Shown: one piece after another, positions 39,901 through 51,300 of the stretch
How the letters are laid out: each line of letters begins with the position of its first letter
How positions within the stretch are numbered: the stretch's first letter is position 1
Translations under genes and position numbers: made by a program
Assembly: GCA_027923505.1 (NCBI GenBank)
Contig: BROI01000013.1
Coordinates: 558,001-622,000, forward strand
Source: Mayamaea pseudoterrestris
Taxonomy: Eukaryota; Bacillariophyta; Bacillariophyceae; Sellaphorales; Sellaphoraceae
Direction: 5' to 3'
DNA: 64,000 nt
The notes under the pieces: model-generated
What the model was told of the DNA's origin: nothing
Databases searched by the model: none
The model's input: the letters and a program-made list of their open reading frames with translations, nothing else

Positions 39901-42900
39901 GTATTTGGGTGGCCAGGGCATGGGGCGTTTGACAGGTAAGAATCGACAACTTGTGGTGTTGGCCATACCCACCGTGGAGGCCGTACCCATGGTGTCAGCC
40001 TCCAGGCAGTCCATTTTGCACCATTTGAGACTCTGCACCTGCCGGGCGCCCGGACAGTTTGGCCTGACTCATTGGGTATTTGGGTGGCCAGGGCATGGGG
40101 CGTTTGACAGGTCAGAATCGACAACTTGTGGTGTTGGCCATACCCACGGTGGAGGCCGAGCCACGAGGTTAACCTCCAGACAGTGCCTTTTGCACCATTT
40201 GAGACTCTGCACCTGTCAATGGCATACCCTGGACATGTTTGGCCTGACTCATTGGGTATTTGGGTGGCCAGGGCATGGGGCGTTTGACAGGTCAGAATCG
40301 ACAACTTGTGGTGTTGGCCATACCCACCGTGGAGGCCGTACCCATGGTGTCAGCCTCCAGGCAGTCCTTTTTGCACCATTTGAGACTCTGCACCTGTCAA
40401 TGGCATACCCTGGACATGTTTGGCCTGACTCATTGGGTATTTGGGTGGCCAGGGCATGGGGCGTTTGACAGGTCAGAATCGACAACTTGTGGTGTTGGCC
40501 ATACCCACCGTGGAGGCCGTACCCATGGTGTCAGCCTCCAGGCAGTCCTTTTTGCACCATTTGAGACTCTGCACCTGTCAATGGCATACCCTGGACATGT
40601 TTGGCCTGACTCATTGGGTATTTGGGTGGCCAGGGCATGGGGCGTTTGACAGGTCAGAATCGACAACTTGTGGTGTTGGCCATACCCACCGTGGAGGCCG
40701 TACCCATGGTGTCAGCCTCCAGGCAGTCCTTTTTGCACCATTTGAGACTCTGCACCTGTCAATGGCATACCCTGGACATGTTTGGCCTGACTCATTGGGT
40801 ATTTGGGTGGCCAGGGCATGGGGCGTTTGACAGGTCAGAATCGACACCGTGTGTGTCAGCCTCCAGGCAGTCAGTTTTGCACCATTTGAGACTCTGCACC
40901 TGTCAATACCATACCCTGGACATGTTTGGCCTGACTCATTGGGTATTTGGGTGGCCAGGGCATGGGGCGTTTGACAGGTCAGAATCGACAACTTGTGGTG
41001 TTGGCCATACCCACCGTGGAGGCCGTACCCATGGTGTCAGCCTCCAGGCAGTCTATTTGAGACTCTGCACCTGTCAATGGCATACCCTGGACATGTTTGG
41101 CCTGACTCATTGGGTATTTGGGTGGCCAGGGCATGGGGCGTTTGACAGGTCAGAATCGACAACTTGTGGTGTTGGCCATACCCACCGGGGAGGCCGAACC
41201 CATGGTGTCAGCCTCCAGGCAGTCCTTTTTGCACCATTTGAGACTCTGCACCTGTCAATGGCATACCCTGGACATGTTTGGCCTGACTCATTGGGTATTT
41301 GGGTGGCCAGGGCATGGGGCGTTTGACAGGTCAGAATCGACAACTTGTGGTGTTGGCCATACCCACCGTGGAGGCCGTACCCATGGTGTCAGCCTCTGTC
41401 AATGGCATACCCTGGACATGTTTGGCCTGACTCATTGGGTATTTGGGTGGCCAGGGCATGGGGCGTTTGACAGGTCAGAATCGACAACTTGTGGTGTTGG
41501 CCATACCCACCGTGGAGGCCGTACCCATGGTGTCAGCCTCCAGGCAGTCCTTTTTGCACCATTTGAGACTCTGCACCTGTCAATGGCATACCCTGGACAT
41601 GTTTGGCCTGACTCATTGGGTATTTGGGTGGCCAGGGCATGGGGCGTTTGACAGGTCAGAATCGACAACTTGTGGTGTTGGCCATACCCACCGTGGAGGC
41701 CGTACCCATGGTGTCAGCCTCCAGGCAGTCCTTTTTGCACCATTTGAGACTCTGCACCTGTCAATGGCATACCCTGGACATAATTGGCCTGACTCATTGG
41801 GTATTTGGGTGGCCAGGGCATGGGGCGTTTGACAGGTCAGAAGAGCAACTTGTGGTGTTGGCCATACCCACCGTGGAGGCCGTACACATGGTGTCAGCCT
41901 CCAGGCAGTCCTTTTTGCACCATTTGAGACTATGCACCTGTCAATGGCATACCCTGGACATGTTTGGCCTGACTCATTGGGTATTTGGGTGGCCAGGGCA
42001 TGGGGCGTTTGACAGGGCAGAATCGACAACTTGTGGTGTGTGTCAGCCTCCAGGCAGTCCTTTTTGCACCATTTGAGACTCTGCACCTGTCAATGGCATA
42101 CCCTGGACATGTTTGGCCTGACTCATTGGGTATTTGGGTGGCCAGGGCATGGGGCGTTTGACAGGTAAGAATCGACAACTTGTGGTGTTGGCCATACCCA
42201 CCGTGGAGGCCGTACCCATGGTGTCAGCCTCCAGGCAGTCCTTTTGCACCATTTGAGACTCTGCACCTGTCAATGGCATACCCTGGACATGTTTGGCCTG
42301 ACTCATTGGGTATTTGGGTGGCCAGGGCATGGGGCGTTTGACAGGTCAGAATCGACAACTTGTGGTGTTGGCCATACCCACCGTGGAGGCCGTACCCATG
42401 GTGTCAGCCTCCAGGCAGTCCTTTTTGCACCATTTGAGACTCTGCACCTGTCAATGGCATACCCTGGACATGTTTGGCCTGACTCATTGGGTATTTGGGT
42501 GGCCAGGGCATGGGGCGCTTGACAGGTCAGAATCGACAACTTGTGGTGTTGGCCATACCCACCGTGGAGGCCGTGTGTGTCAGCCTCCAGGCAGTCCTTT
42601 TTGCACCATTTGAGACTCTGCACCTGTCAATGGCATACCCTGGACATGTTTGGCCTGACTCATTGGGTATTTGGGTGGCCAGGGCATGGGGCGTTTGACA
42701 GGTCAGAATCGACAACTTGTGGTGTTGGCCATACCCACCGTGGAGGCCGCACCCATGGTGTCAGCCTCCAGGCAGTCCTTTTTGCACCATTTGAGACTCT
42801 GCACCTGTCAATGGCATACCCTGGACATGTTTGGCCTGACTCATTGGGTATTTGGGTGGCCAGGGCATGGGGCGTTTGACAGGTCAGAATCGACAACTTG

Positions 42901-45900
42901 TGGTGTTGGCCATACCCACCGTGGAGGCCGTACCCATGGTGTCAGCCTCCAGGCAGTCCTTTTTGCACCATTTGAGACTCTGCACCTGTCAATGGCAACC
43001 CTGGACATGTTTGGCCTGACTCATTGGGTATTTGGGTGGCCAGGGCATGGGGCGTTTGACAGGTCAGAATCGACAACTTGTGGTGTTGGCCATACCCACC
43101 GTGGAGGCCGTACCCATGGTGTCAGCCTCCAGGCAGTCCTTTTTGCACCATTTGAGACTCTGCACCTGTCAATGGCATACCCTGGACATGTTTGGCCTGA
43201 CTCATTGGGTATTTGGGTGGCCAGGGCATGGGGCGTTTGACAGGTCAGAATCGACAACTTGTGGTGTTGGCCATACCCACCGTGGAGGCCGTACCCATGG
43301 TGTCAGCCTCCAGGCAGTCCTTTTGCACCATTTGAGACTCTGCACCTGTCAATGGCATACCCTGGACATGTTTGGCCTGACTCATTGGGTATTTGGGTGG
43401 CCAGGGCAGGGGCGTTTGACAGGGCAGAATCGACAACTTGTGGTGTTGGCCATACCCACCGTGGAGGCCGTACCCATGGTGTCAGCCTCCAGGCAGTCCT
43501 TTTTGCACCATTTGAGACTCTGCACCTGTCAATGGCATACCCTGGACATGTTTGGCCTGACTCATTGGGTATTTGGGTGGCCAGGGCATGGGGCGACAAC
43601 TTGTGGTGTTGGCCATACCCACCGTGGAGGCCGTACCCATGGTGTCAGCCTCCAGGCAGTCCTTTTTGCACCATTTGAGACTCTGCACCTGTCAATGGCA
43701 TACCCCTGACATGTTTGGCCTGACTCATTGGGTATTTGGGTGGCCAGGGCAGGGCGTTGACAGGGCAAATACGCAACTCTGGTGTTGGCAACAAGGAGCC
43801 GTACCCATGGTGTCAGCCTCCAGGCAGTCCTTTTTGCACCATTTGAGACTCTGCACCTGTCAATGGCATACCCTGGACATGTTTGGCCTGACTCATTGGG
43901 TATTTGGGTGGCCAGGGCATGGGGCGTTTGACAGGTCAGAATCGACAACTTGTGGTGTTGGCCATACCCACCGTGGAGGCCGTACCCATGGTGTCAGCCT
44001 CCAGGCAGTCCTTTTGCACCATTTGAGACTCTGCACCTGTCAATGGCATACCCTGGACATGTTTGGCCTGACTCATTGGGTATTTGGGTGGCCAGGGCAT
44101 GGGGCGTTTGACAGGTCAGAATCGACAACTTGTGGTGTTGGCCATACCCACCGTGGAGGCCGTACCCATGGTGTCAGCCTCCAGGCAGTCCTTTTGCACC
44201 ATTTGAGACTCTGCACCTGTCAATGGCATACCCTGGACATGTTTGGCCTGACTCATTGGGTATTTGGGTGGCCAGGGCATGGGGCGTTTGACAGGTCAGA
44301 ATCGACAACTTGTGGTGTTGGCCATACCCACCGTGGAGGCCGTACCCATGGTGTCAGCCTCCAGGCAGTCCTTTTTGCACCATTTGAGACTCTGCACCTG
44401 TCAATGGCATACCCTGGACATGTTTGGCCTGACTCATCGGGTATTTGGGTGGCCAGGGCATGGGGCGTTTGACAGGTCAGAATCGACAACTTGTGGTGTT
44501 GGCCATACCCACCGTGGAGGCCGTGTGTGTCAGCCTCCAGGCAGTCCTTTTTGCACCATTTGAGACTCTGCACCTGATGTTTGGCCTGACTCATTGGGTA
44601 TTTGGGTGGCCAGGGCATGGGGCGTTTGACAGGTCAGAATCGACAACTTGTGGTGTTGGCCATACCCACCGTGGAGGCCATGTGTGTCAGCCTCCAGGCA
44701 GTCCTTTTTGCACCATTTGAGACTCTGCACCTGTCAATGGCATACCCTGGACATGTTTGGCCTGACTCATTGGGTATTTGGGTGGCCAGGGCATGGGGCG
44801 TTTGACAGGTCAGAATCGACAACTTGTGGTGTTGGCCATACCCACCGTGGAGGCCGCACCCATGGTGTCAGCCTCCAGGCAGTCCTTTTTGCACCATTTG
44901 AGACTCTGCACCTGTCAATGGCATATGACTCATTGGGTATTTGGGTGGCCGGGGCATGGGGCGTTTGAGGGCAGAATCACAACTTGTGGTGTTGGCCAAC
45001 CGTGGAGGCCGTACCCATGGTGTCAGCCTCCAGGCAGTCCATTTTGCACCATTTGAGACTCTGCACCTGTCAATGGCATACCCTGGACATGTTTGGCCTG
45101 ACTCATTGGGTATTTGGGTGGCCAGGGCATGGGGCGTTTGACAGGTCAGAATCGACAACTTGTGGTGTTGGCCATACCCACCGTGGAGGCCGTACCCATG
45201 GTGTCAGCCTCCAGGCAGTCCTTTTTGCACCATTTGTGCGATACCCAGGACATGTTTGGCCTGACTCATTGGGTATTTGGGTGGCCAGGGCATGGGGCGT
45301 TTGACAGGTCAGAATCGACAACTTGTGGTGTTGGCCATACCCACCGTGGAGGCCGTACCCATGGTGTCAGCCTCCAGGCAGTCCTTTTTGCACCATTTGA
45401 GACTCTGCACCTGTCAATGGCATACCCTGGACATGTTTGCCTGACTCATTGGGTATTTGGGTGGCCAGGGCATGGGGCGTTTGACAGGTCAGAATCGACA
45501 ACTTGTGGTGTTGGCCATACCCACCGTGGAGGCCGTACCCATGGTGTCAGCCTCCAGGCAGTCCTTTTTGCACCATTTGAGACTCTGCACCTGTCAATGG
45601 CATACCCTGGACATGTTTGGCCTGACTCATTGGGTATTTGGGTGGCCAGGGCATGGGGCGTTTGACAGGTCAGAATCGACAACTTGTGGTGTTGGCCATA
45701 CCCACCGTGGAGGCCGCACCCATGGTGTCAGCCTCCAGGCAGTCCTTTTTGCACCATTTGAGACTCTGCACCTGTCAATGGCATACCCCTGACATGTTTG
45801 GCCTGACTCATTGGGTATTTGGGTGGCCAGGCATGGGGGGCTTGACAGGGCAGAATCGACAACTTGTGGTGTTGGAAGTGGAGCGTACCTGGTGTCAGCC

Positions 45901-46440
45901 TCCAGGCAGTCCTTTTGCACATTTGAGACTCTGCACCTGTCAATGGCAACCCTGGACATGTTTGGCCGGTGGGGTGGGGCGCTTGACAGGCAGAACGACA
46001 ACTGTGGTGTTGGCCAACCCAGACCGGTGTCAGCCTCCGGCAGTCCTTTTTGCACCATTTGAGACTCTGCACTGTCAATGGCATACCCTGGACATGTTTG
46101 GCCTGATCATTGGGTATGGGGGCCAGGGCAGGCGCGCGGTTTTTGCAATTTGAGACTCTGACTGTCAATGGTACCCACATGTTTGGCCTGACTCATTGGG
46201 TATTTGGGTGGCCAGGGCATGGGGCAGCCTCCAGGCAGTCCTTTTTGCACCATTTGAGACTCTGCACCTGTCAATGGCATACCCTGGACATGTTTGGCCT
46301 GACTCATTGGGTATTTGGGTGGCCAGGGCATGGGGCGTTTGACAGGTCAGAATCGACAACTTGTGGTGTTGGCCATACCCACCGTGGAGGCCGTACCCAT
46401 GGTGTCAGCCTCCAGGCAGTCCTTTTGCACCATTTGCGAC
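18956..46440 (-). repeat. Satellite A, right arm, main homogeneous array (180-182-bp monomers, opposite orientation)
   Basis: From 18956 the same monomer reads as its reverse complement on the + strand (TTGGCCTGACTCATTGGG, TTTGGGTGGCCAGGGCATGG, CTGCACCTGTCAATGGC). Most copies from 19.7 to 38.9 kb are nearly identical. Length alternates among 180, 181 and 182 bp through a T-run (CCTTTTGC or CCTTTTTGC) and a C-run (TACCCATGG or TACCCCATGG). The dominant variant here (CAGGTCAGAATCGAC, ATGTTTGGCC) differs from the left arm's dominant variant. From about 39 to 46.4 kb units gain private changes, including truncations near 41.4, 42.0, 44.6 and 45.2 kb and strongly eroded units at 45.84-46.23 kb. 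Confidence 0.97.
24335..31290 (-). repeat. Higher-order tandem duplication, 2 x 3,478 bp, in satellite A
   Basis: Copy 1 (24335-27812) and copy 2 (27813-31290) carry the same order of 180/181/182-bp monomers and the same rare variant CAGTCCATTTGCACC (near 26042 and 29520). The junction at 27812/27813 is out of register: GTTGGCCATA is followed directly by GTTTGACAGGTCAG, so a partial monomer marks the exchange point. The copies appear almost identical. Confidence 0.9.
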
Positions 46441-48345
46441 ACTGCACCTGTCAATGGCATACCCTGGACATGTTTTGCCTGACTCATTGGGTATTTGGGT
46501 GGCCAGGGCATGGGGCGTTTGACAGGTCAGAATCTACAACTTGTAATGTTGGCCATACCCACAGGGGAGGCCGTACCCATGGTGTCAGCCTCCAGGCAGT
46601 TCTGTTTGCACCATTTGAGACTCTGCACCTGTCAATGGCATAACCGGGACATGTTTTGCCTGACTCATTGGGTATTTGGGTGGCCAGGGCATGGGGCGTT
46701 TGACAGGTCAGAATCTACAACTTGTGGTGTTGGCCATACCCACAGTGGAGGCCGTACCCATGGTGTCAGCCTCCAGGCAGTCCTTTTTGCACCATTTGAG
46801 ACTCTGCACCTGTCAATGGCATACCCTGGACATGTTTTGCCTGACTCATTGGGTATTTGGGTGGCCAGGGCATGGGGCGTTTGACAGGTCAGAATCGACA
46901 ACTTGTAGTGTTGGCCATACCCACAGGGGAGGCCGTACCCATGGTGTCAGCCTCCAGGCAGTTCTGTTTGCACCATTTGAGACTCTGCACCTGTCAATGG
47001 CATACCCTGGACATGTTTTGCCTGACTCATTGGGTATTTGGGTGGCCAGGGCATGGGGCGTTTGACAGGTCAGAATCGACAACTTGTGGTGTTGGCCATA
47101 CCCACAGTGGAGGCCGTACCCATGGTGTCAGCCTCCAGGCAGTCCTTTTAGCACCATTTGAGACTCTGCACCTGACAATGGCATACCCTGGACATGTTTT
47201 GCCTGACTCATTGGGTTGTTGGGTGGCCAGGGCATGGGGCGTCTGACAGGTCAGAATCTACAACTTGTAATGTTGGCCATACCCACAGGGGAGGCCGTAC
47301 CCATGGTGTCAGCCTCCAGGCAGTCCTTTTTGCACCATTTGAGACTCTGCACCTGTCAATGACACACCCTGGACATGTTTTGCCTGACGCATTGGGTATT
47401 TGGGTGGCCAGGGCATGGGGCATTTGACAGGTCAGAATCTACAACTTGTGGTGTTGGCCATACCCACAGTGGAGGCCGTACCCATGGTGCCAGCCTCCAG
47501 GCAGTCCTTTTTGCACCATTTGAGACTCTGCACCTGTCAATGGCATACCCTGGACATGTTTTGCCTGACTCATTGGGTATTTGGGTGGCCAGGGCATGGG
47601 GCGTTTGACAGGGAAGAATCTGCAACTTGTGGTGTTGGCCATACCCACAGTGGAGGCCGTACCCATGGTGTCAGCCTCCAGGCAGTCCTTTTAGCACCAT
47701 TTGAGACTCTGCACCTGACAATGGCATACCCTGGACATGTTTTGCTTGACTCATTGGGTTGTTGGGTGGCCAGGGCATGGGGCGTCTGACAGGTCAGAAT
47801 CTACAACTTGTAATGTTGGCCATACCCACAGGGGAGGCCGTACCCATGGTGTCAGCCTCCAGGCAGTCCTTTTTGCACCATTTGAGACTCTGCACCTGTC
47901 AATGACACACCCTGGACATGATTTGCCTGACTCATTGGGTATTTGGGTGGCCAGGGCATGGGGCGTTTGACAGGTCAGAATCTACAACTTGTGATGCTGG
48001 CCATACCCACAGTGGAGGTGGGCCGTACACATGGTGTCAGCCTCCAGGCAGTCCTTTTTGCATCATTTGAGACTCTGCACCTGTCAATGGCATTCCCTGG
48101 ACATGTTTTGCTTGACTCATTGTGTATTAGGGTGGCCAGGGCATGTTGCGTTTGACAGGTCAGAATCTACAACTTGTGGTGTTGGCCATACCCACAGTGG
48201 AGGCCATACCCATGGTGTCAGCCTCCAGGCATTCCTTTTGCACCATTTGAGACTCTGCACCTATCAATGGCATACCCTGGGGAATGTTTTGCCTGACTCA
48301 TTGGGTATTTGGGTAGCCAGGGCATTGGGCATTTTACAGGTCAAT
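46441..48345 (-). repeat. Satellite A, right arm, variant monomers at the outer edge
   Basis: The last ten or so monomers of the right arm carry edge variants: ATGTTTTGCCTGACTC in place of ATGTTTGGCCTGACTC, AATCTACAACTTGTAATG, CCCACAGGGGAGG, and ATTGGGTTGTTGGGTGG in two units (near 47210 and 47755). Several of these states also occur in the left arm or in the diverged A' copies at 53.6-54.7 kb, so the edge records older diversity that escaped homogenisation. A two-monomer repeat is visible (units near 47.1-47.3 kb recur near 47.65-47.9 kb). Confidence 0.92.
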
Positions 48346-51300
48346 GACAACTTGTTTCAGGGGATGGAAAGGTATTTGGTGACAACTTGTCACCAGTCTC
48401 AGCCCGCAGATGCCGTGACATTCAAATGCCCCTACAGCAAGCCCTGTAGGTGCCCAAATTTACACCAGAATGGTGCCAACATCATTAATCAGGCTGCGCT
48501 ACAAGATGGTAGGCTTGGCTGGTGTCTCACGGGATGGCAATGGATTTGGTGACAACTTGTCACCAGTCTCAGCCCACAGATGCCGTGACATTCAAATGCC
48601 CCTACAGCAAGCCCTGTAGGTGCCCAAAATACTCCAGAATGGTGCCAACATTTTATTCAGGCTGCGCCACAAGAAGGTAGTCTTGGCTGGTGTCTCAGGG
48701 GATGGCAATGTGTTTGGTGACAACTTGTCACCAGTCAGCCCGCTGATGCCGCGACATTCAAATGCCCCTACAGCAAGCCCTGTAGGTGCCCAAAATACAC
48801 CAGAATGGTGTCAACATCATTATTCAGGCTGCGCTACAAGATGGTAGGCTTGGATGGTGTCTCAGGGGATGGCAATGTGTTTGGTGACAACTTGTCACCA
48901 GTCAGCCCGCAGATGCCGTGACATTCAAATGCCCCTACAGCAAGCCCTGTAGGTGCCCAAAATACACCAGAATGGTGCCAACATCATTATTCAGGCTGCG
49001 CTACAAGATGGTAGGCTTGGATGGTGTCTCAGGGGATGGCAATGTATTTGGTGACAACTTGTCACCAGTCAGCCCGCTGATGCCGCGACATTCAAATGCC
49101 CCTACAGCAAGCCCTGTAGGTGCCCAAAATACACCAGAATGGTGCCAACATCATTATTCAGGCTGCGCTACAAGATGGTAGGCTTGGATGGTGTCTCAGG
49201 GGATGGCAATGTATTTGGTGACAACTTGTCACCAGTCTCAGCCCGCAGATGCCGTGACATTCAAATGCCCCTACAGCAAGCCCTGTAGGTGCCCAAAATA
49301 CACCAGAATGGTGCCAACATCATTATTCAGGCTGCGCTACAAGATGGTAGGCTTGGATGGTGTCTCAGGGGATGGCAATGTATTTGGTGACAACTTGTCA
49401 CCAGTCTCAGCCCACAGATGCTGTGACATTCAAATGCCCCTACAGCAAGCCCTGTAGGTGCCCAAAATACACCAGAATGGTGCCAACATCATTATTCAGG
49501 CTGCGCTACAAGATGGTAGGCTTGGATGGTGTCTCAGGGGATGGCAATGTATTTGGTGACAACTTGTCACCAGTCTCAGCCCGCAGATGCCGTGACATTC
49601 AAATGCCCCTACAGCAAGCCCTGTAGGTGCCCAAAATACACCAGAATGGTGCCAACATCATTATTCAGGCTGCGCTACAAGATGGTAGTCTTGGCTGGTG
49701 TCTCAGGGGATGGCAATGTATTTGGTGACAACTTGTCACCAGTCTCAGCCCGCAGATGCCGTGACATTCAAATGCCCCTACAGCAAGCCCTGTAGGTGCC
49801 CAAAATACACCAGAATGGTGCCAACATCATTATTCAGGCTGCGCTACAAGATGGTAGGCTTGGATGGTGTCTCAGGGGATGGCAATGTATTTGGTGACAA
49901 CTTGTCACCAGTCTCAGCTTGCAGATGCTGTGACATTCAAATGCCCCTACAGCAAGCCCTGTAGGTGCCCAAAATACACCAGAATGGTGCCAACATCATT
50001 ATTCAGGCTGCGCTACAAGATGGTAGGCTTGGCTGGTGTCTCAGGGGATGGCAATGTATTTGGTGACAACTTGTCACCAGTCTCAGCCCGCAGATGCCGT
50101 GACATTCAAATGCCCCTACAGCAAGCCCTGTAGGTGCCCAAAATACACCAGAATGGTGCCAACATCATTATTCAGGCTGCGCTACAAGATGGTAGTCTTG
50201 GCTGGTGTCTCAGGGGATGGCAATGTATTTGGTGACAACTTGTCACCAGTCTCAGCCCGCAGATGCCGTGACATTCAAATGCCCCTACAGCAAGCCCTGT
50301 AGGTGCCCAAAATACACCAGAATGGTGCCAACATCATTATTCAGGCTGCGCTACAAGATGGTAGGCTTGGATGGTGTCTCAGGGGATGGCAATGTATTTG
50401 GTGACAACTTGTCACCAGTCAGCCCGCAGATGCCGCGACATTCAAATGCCCCTACAGCAAGCCCTGTAGGTGCCCAAAATACACCAGAATGGTGCCAACA
50501 TCATTCTTTAAGCTGAGCTACAAGATGGTAGTCTTGGCTGGCGACTCAGGGGATGGCAATGTATTTGGTGACAACTTGTCACCAGTCTCAGCTTGCAGAT
50601 GCTGTGACATTCAAATGCCCCTACAGCAAGCCCTGTAGGTGCCCAAAATACACCAGAATGGTGCCAACATCATTATTCAGGCTGCGCTACAAGATGGTAG
50701 GCTTGGATGGTGTCTCAGGGGATGGCAATGTATTTGGTGACAACTTGTCACCAGTCTCAGCCCGCAGATGCCGTGACATTCAAATGCCCCTACAGCAAGC
50801 CCTGTAGGTGCCCAAAATACTCCAGAATGGTGCCAACATCCTTTTTCAGGCTGCGCTACAAGATGGTAGGCTTGGCTGGTGTCTCAGGGGATGGCAATGT
50901 ATTTGGTGACAACTTGTCACCAGTCTCAGCCCGCAGATGCCGTGACATTCAAACACCCCTACAGCAAGCCCTGTAGGTGCCCAAAATACACCAGAATGGT
51001 GCCAACATCATTATTCAGGCTGCGCTACAAGATGGTAGGCTTGGCTGGTGTCTCAGGGGATGGCAATGTATTTGGTGACAACTTGTCACCAGTCTCAGCC
51101 CACAGATGCCGTGACATTCAAATGCCCCTACAGCAAGCCCTGTAGGTGCCCAAAATACACCAATCAAAATGGTGCCAACATCTATTCAGGCTGCGCTTCA
51201 AGATGGTAGTTTTGGCTGGTGACTCAGGGGATGGCAATGTATTTGATGACAACTTGTCACCAGTCTCAGCCCGCAGATGCCGTGACATTCAAATGCCCCT

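Noticed and set aside
5857-48345. CRISPR array
   Set aside because: The whole 181-bp unit is repeated; there are no short direct repeats with unique spacers, and the context is eukaryotic.
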